This document shows, one piece after another, positions 8,755 through 16,253 of a DNA stretch of 63,985 nucleotides; the stretch's first letter is position 1, and every line of letters starts with the position of its first letter. The DNA is from Bacteroidales bacterium. GTDB lineage: Bacteria > Bacteroidota > Bacteroidia > Bacteroidales > F082. Position numbers and translations under genes: made by a program. The notes beneath the pieces were generated by a model. The model was not told the origin of the DNA. It made no database searches and saw only the letters and a list, made by a program, of their open reading frames with translations. The stretch covers positions 1 to 63,985 of the forward strand of contig JANJXG010000118.1 in the NCBI GenBank assembly GCA_024709145.1, read 5' to 3'.

Positions 8755-8778
8755 TTATAACTAAAACCTTAGTTATAA
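8755..8778. promoter_or_regulatory. Second BlaI-type operator, 3' of blaR1
   Basis: TTATAACTAA (8755-8764) and TTAGTTATAA (8769-8778) are a perfect 10-bp inverted repeat. Its core TAACTA-N6-TAGTTA is identical in arms and spacing to the element at 10496-10513 in front of blaI, and a 12-mer TTATAACTAAAA is shared. It lies 13 bp past the blaR1 stop, where no promoter was recognised. Confidence 0.55.
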
Positions 8779-8791
8779 TAGGTAAAAAAAA

Positions 8792-10084
8792 TTAGCTGAG
8801 AGCAAAGCGGATTGGCAAGTTGAAACTTACACGCACCTTTTCACCCCTTTGTTCACCAGGTTTCCAGTTGGGCATCATGCGCACCACGCGTAAAGCCTCC
8901 TCATCACAACCACTTCCGATGCCTCTGGCGATTTTAACCTGACCAACTTTACCATCTTTTTCGATGATGAAATTCACAAAAACCTGTCCCTGCACGTTCT
9001 TGTTTTTTGCTTCTTCGGGATAACGGATGTTTTCGGAAAGGAACTTGATCATGGCTTCGGTGCCGCCCGGATATTCAGGCATGGTTTCCACAACCATAAA
9101 TACCTCGTCCTCTTCGACAGTCTCTGTCTTTTGAGCCACAGCTGATTCGGGAACATCTTTTTCAGAAACTGCAGCAACTGCAGTTTCCTTTTCCTTTGGG
9201 CTCGTTTCGCACGACAGTACGAAAACAAGAATCAGCATTACAGGTATCAATCCAATCATTTTAAACCAGTTACGGGCCGGTTTCTGCCACTTTTGACGAT
9301 TCATCATGAGCATTCTTTTTTTGATGAGTGAAACATTAAATGGATTTGTCAATGGGATCAGTGTGCCGCCTAGCTGGAGCTCGAGCAAACTTGTTTGATA
9401 TTCGGTTCTGGCAAATTGCGTCAGAGCCAGGCTGTCAGCCTCAAATTCATGCATGGCTTTCAGTTCGTGACGAAGATAATAATAGGCGGGATGAAACCAA
9501 AAAATCACCCGCAAAAGTTCAAAAAACAAGACATCAGCCGAATGATACCGCCTGAAATGAGCCATTTCGTGAGCAAGCACCTTGTCGAAATTGCTGTTAA
9601 ACATCAAAGGTGCCGGAAAGAAAAACCAATGAAAGAATGAAAACGGCCTGTTCTTCTCTGGAAGCGGAACAAAAGTCAGGCCTCCCCTGGAGGGATTTTG
9701 GTAGCGAAAGGCGATCACAAACAACCTGATGCTTTGCAAAATCAGCAGCAACAACATGGCTGCGCTGACTGCCGGCGCTATCCATAACAAACTGCCGGCT
9801 GCGGCAAGCGACGACGAAAAAAGGTTCGAGGTATGGGTGTAGTTTGTCTGTGCTCTGATGATGATTTCGGGAAGGGTCATGACAGCTGATTCCTGAACCT
9901 CATGTTCCACTTCAATAGCGATGCCACTGATCAACGACAAAAACAGGGTAATAACCATACTCATCAAAAGATAAAAACGATTGAAGGTTGGATGCACCTT
10001 ACGGCTGAACATAACCTTGTAAGCAAGGGCAAAAACCATCAGATAGACAGATGACCTTAGAATAAAACCTGCCATTGTTTCCAT
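8792..10084 (-). CDS. BlaR1-family M56 metallopeptidase/antirepressor with TonB C-terminal domain
   Basis: 430 residues from the chosen ATG. METMAGFILRSS opens into the first membrane helix as in other BlaR1 proteins; the ATG at 10132 would add 16 basic residues and overlap blaI by 35 bp. Several N-terminal TMs surround the M56 zinc protease motif HEMAH (His172, Glu173, His176). A further TM (about 275-292) leads into a periplasmic low-complexity linker. The C-terminus is a TonB-like domain (PEYPGGTEAMIKFLSENIRY, then GKVGQVKIARGIG) in place of the penicillin-binding sensor of staphylococcal BlaR1. Known relatives sense an envelope signal and trigger cleavage of the BlaI repressor. The signal is unknown, as no beta-lactamase is adjacent. 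Confidence 0.88.
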   Translation of the reverse strand: METMAGFILRSSVYLMVFALAYKVMFSRKVHPTFNRFYLLMSMVITLFLSLISGIAIEVEHEVQESAVMTLPEIIIRAQTNYTHTSNLFSSSLAAAGSLLWIAPAVSAAMLLLLILQSIRLFVIAFRYQNPSRGGLTFVPLPEKNRPFSFFHWFFFPAPLMFNSNFDKVLAHEMAHFRRYHSADVLFFELLRVIFWFHPAYYYLRHELKAMHEFEADSLALTQFARTEYQTSLLELQLGGTLIPLTNPFNVSLIKKRMLMMNRQKWQKPARNWFKMIGLIPVMLILVFVLSCETSPKEKETAVAAVSEKDVPESAVAQKTETVEEDEVFMVVETMPEYPGGTEAMIKFLSENIRYPEEAKNKNVQGQVFVNFIIEKDGKVGQVKIARGIGSGCDEEALRVVRMMPNWKPGEQRGEKVRVSFNLPIRFALS

Positions 10085-10097
10085 CGGAAAGGGTTTT

Positions 10098-10475
10098 TCA
10101 GCTTTGACTTTTTTTCTGAATTTCTGAATCAATCAATTGTCGTATCTCTTCCAATTCATTCAGACTTAACGCTTTATCGTGCGAGAAGAATGAAACAAGC
10201 TGTGGGAATGAATTGCTGAAATAATTTGTCATTACTCCCTTCATCAAATGACGCGAATAGGTTTTTTTGTCGATCAGGGGATAATAGCGGTGTGTTTTTC
10301 CAAAAGCATCATGGCCTGCAAAGCCTTTCTTTTCCAGAATCCGAACAATAGTCGAAACAGTATTGTAGGCCGGCCTGGGCTCGGGCAAGCGCTCGATCAG
10401 GTCGTGTACAAACGCTTGCTTCAACTCCCACAACAACTGCATTATTTGCTCTTCGGCCTTTGTTAATTCTTTCAT
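10098..10475 (-). CDS. BlaI/MecI/CopY-family transcriptional repressor
   Basis: 125 residues. The winged helix begins LTKAEEQIMQLLWELKQAFV and continues through the recognition region AYNTVSTIVRILEKKGF and the wing GKTHRYYPLI. A C-terminal helical dimerisation region, cleaved by BlaR1 in characterised systems, follows. A longer reading to 10541 was rejected because it would begin upstream of the operator and predicted transcription start. The gene is the first of a two-gene operon with blaR1 and is probably autoregulated through the palindrome just upstream. Confidence 0.9.
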   Translation of the reverse strand: MKELTKAEEQIMQLLWELKQAFVHDLIERLPEPRPAYNTVSTIVRILEKKGFAGHDAFGKTHRYYPLIDKKTYSRHLMKGVMTNYFSNSFPQLVSFFSHDKALSLNELEEIRQLIDSEIQKKSQS

Positions 10476-10494
10476 AAACTGAAGTCGTAGTTTT

Positions 10495-10514
10495 ATAACT
10501 AAAAATATAGTTAA
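10495..10514. promoter_or_regulatory. BlaI-type operator in front of blaI
   Basis: TAACTA (10496-10501), N6, TAGTTA (10508-10513) form an inverted repeat with one further imperfect pair outside. It lies just downstream of the -7 box, where bound BlaI would block initiation, as for BlaI/MecI operators generally. Confidence 0.65.
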
Positions 10515-10521
10515 TAAGTTG

Positions 10522-10552
10522 CAATGATACAACGATCGCAAAGATTTGTCAA
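10522..10552 (-). promoter_or_regulatory. Promoter of blaI-blaR1
   Basis: On the minus strand, TTG (10552-10550), a 20-bp spacer and TATCATTG (10529-10522, one mismatch to TAnnTTTG) predict transcription starting near 10518, just before the operator. Confidence 0.5.
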
Positions 10553-10605
10553 GTTTTTTTTCAAAACACTGTTAAATTGCATTCGCTGCTTGAAAGCCAA
10601 AAGAT

Positions 10606-10613
10606 TATCTTTG
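10606..10613 (+). promoter_or_regulatory. -7 box (TATCTTTG) of the SMR gene
   Basis: An exact TAnnTTTG match that ends 4 nt before the SMR start codon, again implying a leaderless or nearly leaderless mRNA. No well-spaced -33 TTG is present. Confidence 0.5.
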
Positions 10614-10617
10614 TCCG

Positions 10618-10944
10618 ATGAACTGGATTATACTCATTACTGCCGGCTTGTTTGAAGTGGCTTTTGCTTCTTGTCTGGCAAAAGCCAGAAGCACCACAGC
10701 GCCTCAATCCTATTGGTGGCTGGCTGGTTTTTTGGTCAGCCTGACGCTCAGCATGCTGCTGCTTTACAAAGCGACGCAAAGCTTGCCGATGGGAACAGCC
10801 TATGCAGTGTGGACTGGCATAGGTGCTGTCGGAACGGTGTTGATGGGGATTGTTTTCTTTCAGGAGCCCACAGGTTTTTGGCGCCTTTTTTTTATTTTCA
10901 CACTCATAGCATCCATCATTGGCTTAAAAGTGGCATCGGCCTGA
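10618..10944 (+). CDS. SMR-family transporter, Gdx/SugE (guanidinium exporter) subtype
   Basis: 108 residues and four membrane helices, the length of an SMR subunit. GLFEVAFAS carries the essential Glu13. LPMGTAYAVWTGIGAVGTV is the Gdx/SugE signature helix, distinct from EmrE drug exporters. The Trp usual in Gdx helix 1 three residues after Glu13 is Phe here, as I recall for other Bacteroidota members. Gdx proteins export guanidinium in exchange for protons as antiparallel dimers. No guanidine riboswitch could precede it, since the -7 box lies 4 nt from the ATG. Transcribed divergently from blaI. Confidence 0.9.
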   Translation: MNWIILITAGLFEVAFASCLAKARSTTAPQSYWWLAGFLVSLTLSMLLLYKATQSLPMGTAYAVWTGIGAVGTVLMGIVFFQEPTGFWRLFFIFTLIASIIGLKVASA

Positions 10945-10995
10945 AACGAGCCGGGTTGGCATAAATTTTGTTTTGTTTCTATAAAACCCTGAAAG

Positions 10996-11388
10996 ATGAA
11001 AAAAATGATCATAGCTGTGTTTGCTGTGAGTTTGGCTCTGGCATGCACACCTTCGCGTAAGCTTCAAAAAACCGGAGCTGATGTTTCAGGAATTGATGTA
11101 AGTGATAGCGTTGAGCATCAAATCATCATCATCGATCCCGAATTTGAGCGCTGGTATTTGTCGCGCTACAACCAGGCACTCGACCGAAGCAATGAACTGT
11201 ATGCCTCGATGAACCGCATTGGCGCAATGAACTGGAATCAATACTTCAACACCGGCCGCTATACCAGGGTAATCACCAATTACTTGCAATACCAGTCTGG
11301 TACTGACTACGGTCTCGAAGTCAATCGCCGGCTTTACTGGTATTTCAAATACATCGAAGAACGTTTCAGGATTCCTTTGCTTCGTTAG
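10996..11388 (+). CDS. Small lipoprotein, DUF6146-like
   Basis: 130 residues. The signal peptide ends in a lipobox (SLALAC, Cys17). The mature protein has a conserved-looking middle: IIIDPEFERWYLSRYNQAL, then RIGAMNWNQYFNTGRYTRVI and a C-terminal YGLEVNRRLYWYFKYIEERF. This pattern matches my memory of the Bacteroidota DUF6146 family, of unknown function. The many aromatic and charged residues suggest a compact helical domain at the outer membrane. Its end overlaps the convergent CPBP gene by 23 bp. Confidence 0.75.
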   Translation: MKKMIIAVFAVSLALACTPSRKLQKTGADVSGIDVSDSVEHQIIIIDPEFERWYLSRYNQALDRSNELYASMNRIGAMNWNQYFNTGRYTRVITNYLQYQSGTDYGLEVNRRLYWYFKYIEERFRIPLLR

Positions 11389-12154
11389 TTTTCGTCCAAA
11401 TATTGTGTCGATTCACTGCCATTCCTTCACTTCTTTTGCGCTTAAGCCAAATGGTTGCCACGATGGTAAATGCAATGGTTGCAGCCCTGAAAACATTCGA
11501 CGGTAAGGGTCCAAGTGCATTTTCTCCTGCCTCAAAAAGCATCCAGTAAAGATTCATAAGCAGGTGCAGCCAGATTGGAACCCAGAGGTTGTATTTCCAT
11601 TCGGAATAAACCCAGGCAAAAAAACCTGCTCCCAAAAAAGTAGTCATGAAAATTCCGATCAGCTGCGTTGTGTCGTTGCTTTGATAGAGGTGCAGACTCC
11701 CAAAAACCACCGCTCCTGACAGGATAGAAGGGATGAAACCCAATCTGGTATATCGGAACAACAGCCCAAAAAAGAATGCACGGAAATACAACTCTTCAAA
11801 AAAGCCAGCAAAAACAGCACCTTTGGCAATATCCCAAAGACTTGTGTCCGACTGAAATGACAAGGTCGATGCATAACCCACAAGCATCGGCATGCTGAAA
11901 ACGAAGGCTGCCACAAAAGCCCTGAAAAAATTTGATGACAGTCCCAACGCTTCGATAAAATTACGGCGATGCAACCAATAGGCTGCCACAAAGATCGGAC
12001 TGCCGCAAAGCAGGTAAGCCAGCAGGAAAGAAGATATTTTTTCGTTCCAGGTTGCGTACAAGGTTTTAAAAAGCCAGGCAAACCCAAGTTGATTCAAGAT
12101 GTAATAAGCAACAAAGGCACTTATTACAATTACAACCGTTTTGAGATCTTTCAT
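11366..12154 (-). CDS. CPBP-family intramembrane glutamic endopeptidase
   Basis: 262 residues with about seven or eight membrane helices. The Abi/CPBP active-site motifs are present: FFEELYFRAFFFG (EExxxR, motif 1) near residue 145, GSLHLYQ (motif 2 His) about 40 residues later, and WVPIWLHLLMN (motif 3 His). Relatives include Rce1 and bacteriocin self-immunity proteins; the substrate is unknown. The C-terminal tail is basic. TATTTTTG at 12191-12198 on the minus strand is the likely -7 box. Confidence 0.88.
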   Translation of the reverse strand: MKDLKTVVIVISAFVAYYILNQLGFAWLFKTLYATWNEKISSFLLAYLLCGSPIFVAAYWLHRRNFIEALGLSSNFFRAFVAAFVFSMPMLVGYASTLSFQSDTSLWDIAKGAVFAGFFEELYFRAFFFGLLFRYTRLGFIPSILSGAVVFGSLHLYQSNDTTQLIGIFMTTFLGAGFFAWVYSEWKYNLWVPIWLHLLMNLYWMLFEAGENALGPLPSNVFRAATIAFTIVATIWLKRKRSEGMAVNRHNIWTKTNEAKES

Positions 12155-12190
12155 AGAGGCAAGTGTTTGTTATTTTTTTTCGACGGCACA

Positions 12191-12198
12191 CAAAAATA
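12191..12198 (-). promoter_or_regulatory. -7 box (TATTTTTG) of the CPBP gene
   Basis: Exact TAnnTTTG match on the minus strand, with about 33 nt of leader to the ATG at 12154. Confidence 0.5.
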
Positions 12199-12290
12199 AG
12201 GGTCTTAGCTTAAACAGCAGTTTTTTTGCGATATTTCGGCTTATTTCCAATTCATTTCTCAGTAAATTTACCGGCATTTAATTGATTTTT

Positions 12291-12980
12291 ATGAAAACCC
12301 TGATGTTTATTCTTATTTCGTTGAGCCTCCTTTCAAAGATTTCTTCCGGTCAATCCGAATTGGTAAAAGAAGAAAAGCAGCAGCAAATTTTTCATTTTAG
12401 CGCTGCCATTTCAATGGAGGCAAATTTTTACGATAAAAACGAAAAGCTGATTCAGACAACACCTTTTGAAACGTTTATCAGCCATGATTTTCAGCAAAGT
12501 TGTATTCGGCAGCTTAGGGGCAAAACAATTTATGAAACCATTTTTGATCAAGCTGCCAACAAGTGTTATATCCTCATCAGGGAAGGCGAAAATTCGATGG
12601 GTAGTGTTGCCGAAATGAAAGACAGATCAGCAAAAAAGCCCAAAACCCTTCCCCTGGAGGCAACCGGGGGAAGAAAGCAAGTGGCAGGTTTCGAGTGCAG
12701 TCAGTTTCGTTTCGAAACGGATGAGTTCAGCGGAGAATTGTGGATAACCCAAGAACTTGACTGGCCCAATGAGGCAGGTGTTTTTAAAGTTTCGAAAATG
12801 GGTAAGTACTATCAACAAATTAATCCCCAGGGGTTTATTCTCGAAATAACGACCATCACTCCAAAGGGAAAGAAAACACGCATCACAACCAACGAGGTGA
12901 AGCCTGCTGCCGGCAATACCATCAAACTACCTGAAGAACTTGGTAAAGCGATCAACAAAGTAGATTACGACGAATATTGA
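12291..12980 (+). CDS. Secreted protein with DUF4412-like C-terminal region
   Basis: 229 residues. The ATG at 12291 opens into a signal peptide (TLMFILISLSLLSKISSGQ); an in-frame TTG nine bases earlier is less likely. The mature part is mainly beta, with KQVAGFECSQFRFETDEFSG followed by LWITQEL. This pattern of an accessible-Cys segment then a Trp strand resembles DUF4412/GLPGLI-type periplasmic proteins of Bacteroidota. The end is rich in Thr and Lys (TTITPKGKKTRITTNEVKPA). No enzyme motif is visible. Transcribed alone and convergent with rodA. Confidence 0.6.
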   Translation: MKTLMFILISLSLLSKISSGQSELVKEEKQQQIFHFSAAISMEANFYDKNEKLIQTTPFETFISHDFQQSCIRQLRGKTIYETIFDQAANKCYILIREGENSMGSVAEMKDRSAKKPKTLPLEATGGRKQVAGFECSQFRFETDEFSGELWITQELDWPNEAGVFKVSKMGKYYQQINPQGFILEITTITPKGKKTRITTNEVKPAAGNTIKLPEELGKAINKVDYDEY

Positions 12981-12983
12981 AAA

Positions 12984-14243
12984 CTAAAGCACGTTCAGAC
13001 GGTTGGCATCGAGCTTGATAAAGGTAAAAAGCATGATTGTGAATGCCCAAAGACTTGATCCTCCATAACTTATAAATGGCAGCGGGATGCCGATCACAGG
13101 AGCCAGGCCAATGGTCATGCCGATGTTGATTGCGAAATGAAAGAACAAAACGGCTACTACCGAATAGCCATATACCCGCGAGAATGTTGACCGCTGTCGT
13201 TCGGCCATGCGGATGAGCCGCAGAAAAAGCATCACATACAGACCGATCAGTACAGTAGTTCCAATGAAGCCCCATTCTTCGCCCACCGTACAAAAGATGA
13301 AATCGGTACTTTGTTCCGGCACAAAATTGTATTTGGTTTGGGTTCCCTGAAGGAATCCTTTTCCGGCAAATCCTCCTGAACCAATGGCAATTTTTGATTG
13401 GTGTACGTTGTAGCCTGCACCCCGAAGGTCTTCATCCAGACCAAGCAAAACATTGATTCTGGTTCGTTGATGCACCTCAAGAATGTTGTTAAACACATAG
13501 CCCACGCTCACAATAAAAACAGAAGCTACAGCCAGCACTGCAACGAGCCTTGCCATGTTTTGAAGGGATTTTTTTGTAAAAAATAGTGATACTGACAGCA
13601 GAATTGCCAGGCCTGCGATGACCCAAAAAGCTCCAAAATAGAGTGTGAGAATAAACAATACCACGGCAATAAGTCCAAGTATTAATGGAATGGCTGACAA
13701 TCCTTCACGGTATAATACGATGATGAAAGCGCTGAAAACGAGTGCCGATCCTGTGTCGTGCTGGAGCAAAATGAGTAAAGCCGGGAGCAGGATAATTGTC
13801 AGGCTGATCACTTTTGTTCTCATTTGGCTGATGTGTGTATCCAGTCGGTTGAGAAAAGCTGCCAAAGCTAAACCCGTGCTGAATTTTGCAAATTCAGCCG
13901 GTTGAAGAGCAAAGCCTCCAATCTGAAACCACGATTTACTCCCTGCAATGGTGGAGCCAAAAAGAAGCACCCCAATAAGTAAAACAATGGTAGCCAGGTA
14001 TATAGCAAAAGCAAAACCATTGAAAAAGCGTGTATCGGTGAGTAAGACAAACAAACCAAGCACAAGTGCCAGGCCAATCCAAAGCAGCTGTTTTCCATAG
14101 CGTTGTGAGATGTCAAAGATGCTTCGGTGATCTTCGTCGTACACGGCAGCGTAGATACTAAGCCAGCCAATGAGGGTGAGTGCCAGATAAAGCAGCACGA
14201 CCGGCAGTTCGATCTGTGAAAAAATACTTTTATTCTCTCTCAT
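12984..14243 (-). CDS. rodA: Rod-shape peptidoglycan glycosyltransferase RodA (SEDS family)
   Basis: 419 residues from MRENKSIFSQIE, ten membrane helices, SEDS fold. Motifs include SKSWFQIGGFALQPAEFAK (the SEDS extracellular loop), LLQHDTGSALVF with the conserved catalytic-type Asp, and the late GIPLPFISYGGSSLWAF. RodA polymerises lipid II glycan strands and works with the transpeptidase PBP2 encoded just upstream; the two genes overlap by 14 bp, so translation is probably coupled. The ATG at 14270 would lie deeper inside mrdA and is less likely. Confidence 0.93.
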   Translation of the reverse strand: MRENKSIFSQIELPVVLLYLALTLIGWLSIYAAVYDEDHRSIFDISQRYGKQLLWIGLALVLGLFVLLTDTRFFNGFAFAIYLATIVLLIGVLLFGSTIAGSKSWFQIGGFALQPAEFAKFSTGLALAAFLNRLDTHISQMRTKVISLTIILLPALLILLQHDTGSALVFSAFIIVLYREGLSAIPLILGLIAVVLFILTLYFGAFWVIAGLAILLSVSLFFTKKSLQNMARLVAVLAVASVFIVSVGYVFNNILEVHQRTRINVLLGLDEDLRGAGYNVHQSKIAIGSGGFAGKGFLQGTQTKYNFVPEQSTDFIFCTVGEEWGFIGTTVLIGLYVMLFLRLIRMAERQRSTFSRVYGYSVVAVLFFHFAINIGMTIGLAPVIGIPLPFISYGGSSLWAFTIMLFTFIKLDANRLNVL

Positions 14244-16062
14244 GTTCCACAGGGTCGGGATAGTTTTCAAGCAGGAATTTTTCCAGCTCAGGTCGTTTTA
14301 TTTCTCCGGTCAGGTAGAGTTCCATCATCAAACTGGCGATGGGTGCAGCCCAGGTTGAACCGAAACCGGCGTTTTCAACCACCACGGCAATCGCAATGGT
14401 AGGTTTGTCTACCGGGGCAAAAGCCATAAAAAGCGAGTGATCTTTACCGTGTGGGTTTTCAGCTGTGCCGGTTTTGCCCGCAGCCTGAAATTCTTTCACC
14501 TTGAAACGTCTTGCCGTTCCGCCGCCACCTTCAAACACGTCGAGCATGGCATCTTTTACCAGCCTGTAATAGCGACGGTCGATGCCCGTTTCCATGCGTT
14601 GCGTGAAATGAGCCGGCAGGCTGTCGTTTTCTTCGCCGATCTTTCTGGCCAGATGGGGAGGATAATAAAAACCCTCATTGCCAATCACTGCAGCCAGGTT
14701 GGCCAGCTGAAGCGGTGTCACGAGTATTTCACCTTGTCCGATGCTCAACGATCTGACGGTCATTGCATTCCAACTTCCCCTGTATACTTTGTCGTAATAT
14801 TCACGGGAGGGAATGTTTCCAGCTACCTCAAAGGGGATATCAGTCTTAAAGCGGTGACCAAGGCCGAAATCAAGCATTTTCTGATGCCAGAATTCCAGTG
14901 CGTTTTTTTGTCCGCGCAGGGAGGAGTTGTTCAAGATATTCCGAAAGGTGTTCCAAAAGAATGGATTACAGGAATTTTCGATGGCAGCCTGAACCGAAAG
15001 GGGCGTCACATGGCTGTGGGTACATTTGATGGGAGAGCTTCCTTTTCCCTGGCAACTGAAGCGTGTCCCTTCGTCAATGGAACCGGTTTGCAAGGCAACG
15101 AGTGCGTTGATCATCTTAAAAGTTGATCCGGGAGGATAGGTCCCGCCGATTGCCCTGTTGATCAAAGGTTTTTGCGGGTCGTTGAGCAGATCGTTGAAGT
15201 TTTTGCCTCGTGCCCTTCCAACCAAAAGATTGGGATCGTAGGTAGGACTGCTGATCAGCGCCAGTATCTCGCCGGTAGCAGGGTCGATGGCCACCACACT
15301 GCCCGTTTTGTTGATCATGAGTTTCTCGCCATATTCCTGCAAACGGGCATCCATCCCGAGATAAACGTTTTTTCCGGTCACAGGCAGGGTATCATAAATA
15401 CCATCGTGATAACTCCCTTTTTCACGGTTGTGCACATCAACCATCATGATTTTCATGCCTTTGTGACCGCGAAGGGTTTTTTCATAAAATTTCTCCAGCC
15501 CCGATTTGCCAATGTAATCGCCCATTTTGTAGACTGCGTCACGTTCCATTTCACTGTTGTTAACCTCCCCTACATCGCCCAAAACATGTGCGGCTATCGG
15601 GCGTGGATACTTACGCAGGGTTCGGGCCTGGAAGAAGAAGCCGGGATAATTGTATAGCTTTTCGATGATGAAGCCGTAATCCTCTTTCGAAATCTGTTCG
15701 AGAAACACCGAAGGTCGATAGCGGGAATAAGTGCGGGCTGCTTCAAAGCGGCTTCTGAACGATTCCAGATCAATCTTCAGCAGCCGGCAAAATGCCAGTG
15801 TGTCGCCTATGACAGCCTGCCTCGGAATGACCAGCAAGTCATAGGCTGCTTCGTTGTAAACCATCAGCTCCCCATTTCTGTCAAAAATGGTACCACGCGC
15901 CGGATATTGGGTGACAAAACGAAGTACGTTATTTTGAGAAGAAAGCTTATAAGACTGATTGACAACCTGAAGGAAAAACAATCGTACAACAAAAACACCC
16001 CCCAGAATCAGGATGATGAGGGTGATAATCTGACGACGTTCGTTGAATTTTTTTCCCTCCAT
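14230..16062 (-). CDS. mrdA: Penicillin-binding protein 2, peptidoglycan transpeptidase
   Basis: 610 residues from MEGKKFNERRQI. A short cytoplasmic stretch and one TM (about residues 12-34) precede the pedestal domain (YPARGTIFDRNGELMVYNE) and the transpeptidase domain. Active-site motifs are complete: STFK with Ser313, ENSCN (SxN) and GKTGTAEN (KTG). PBP2 cross-links the glycan made by RodA in lateral wall growth. The ATG at 16089 lies inside the TACCTTTG -7 box (16087-16094), so the second ATG is chosen. The usual upstream neighbours mreB, mreC and mreD are absent; a divergent peptidase gene sits there instead. Confidence 0.93.
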   Translation of the reverse strand: MEGKKFNERRQIITLIILILGGVFVVRLFFLQVVNQSYKLSSQNNVLRFVTQYPARGTIFDRNGELMVYNEAAYDLLVIPRQAVIGDTLAFCRLLKIDLESFRSRFEAARTYSRYRPSVFLEQISKEDYGFIIEKLYNYPGFFFQARTLRKYPRPIAAHVLGDVGEVNNSEMERDAVYKMGDYIGKSGLEKFYEKTLRGHKGMKIMMVDVHNREKGSYHDGIYDTLPVTGKNVYLGMDARLQEYGEKLMINKTGSVVAIDPATGEILALISSPTYDPNLLVGRARGKNFNDLLNDPQKPLINRAIGGTYPPGSTFKMINALVALQTGSIDEGTRFSCQGKGSSPIKCTHSHVTPLSVQAAIENSCNPFFWNTFRNILNNSSLRGQKNALEFWHQKMLDFGLGHRFKTDIPFEVAGNIPSREYYDKVYRGSWNAMTVRSLSIGQGEILVTPLQLANLAAVIGNEGFYYPPHLARKIGEENDSLPAHFTQRMETGIDRRYYRLVKDAMLDVFEGGGGTARRFKVKEFQAAGKTGTAENPHGKDHSLFMAFAPVDKPTIAIAVVVENAGFGSTWAAPIASLMMELYLTGEIKRPELEKFLLENYPDPVEHERE

Positions 16063-16086
16063 GGGCCTATTTCGGGTTTTCGGCTG

Positions 16087-16094
16087 CAAAGGTA
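16087..16094 (-). promoter_or_regulatory. -7 box (TACCTTTG) of mrdA-rodA
   Basis: Exact TAnnTTTG match on the minus strand, 24 nt upstream of the chosen PBP2 start. It places the transcription start downstream of the ATG at 16089 and so decides the start codon. Confidence 0.55.
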
Positions 16095-16253
16095 AAGCTA
16101 TCTTGCTTTGCTGCGGAGTTCAAAAAACATATTTCACAAGAAACTGTTTTCACCTTTCAAACAAAGCAGTATTTTTACCTTTCGGGAAAGAGTTTGCCCT
16201 TGATGCATCCCTTGACCCGGGAAATTTATAATTTACCCTAAAAACCGAATCTT

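Noticed and set aside
8792-10132. A beta-lactamase resistance locus
   Set aside because: BlaI/BlaR1 are present, but no beta-lactamase or altered PBP is adjacent, and the BlaR1 sensor domain is TonB-like instead of penicillin-binding.
10476-10541. Longer N-terminus for BlaI
   Set aside because: It would begin upstream of the operator and the predicted transcription start, and the added residues do not resemble BlaI.
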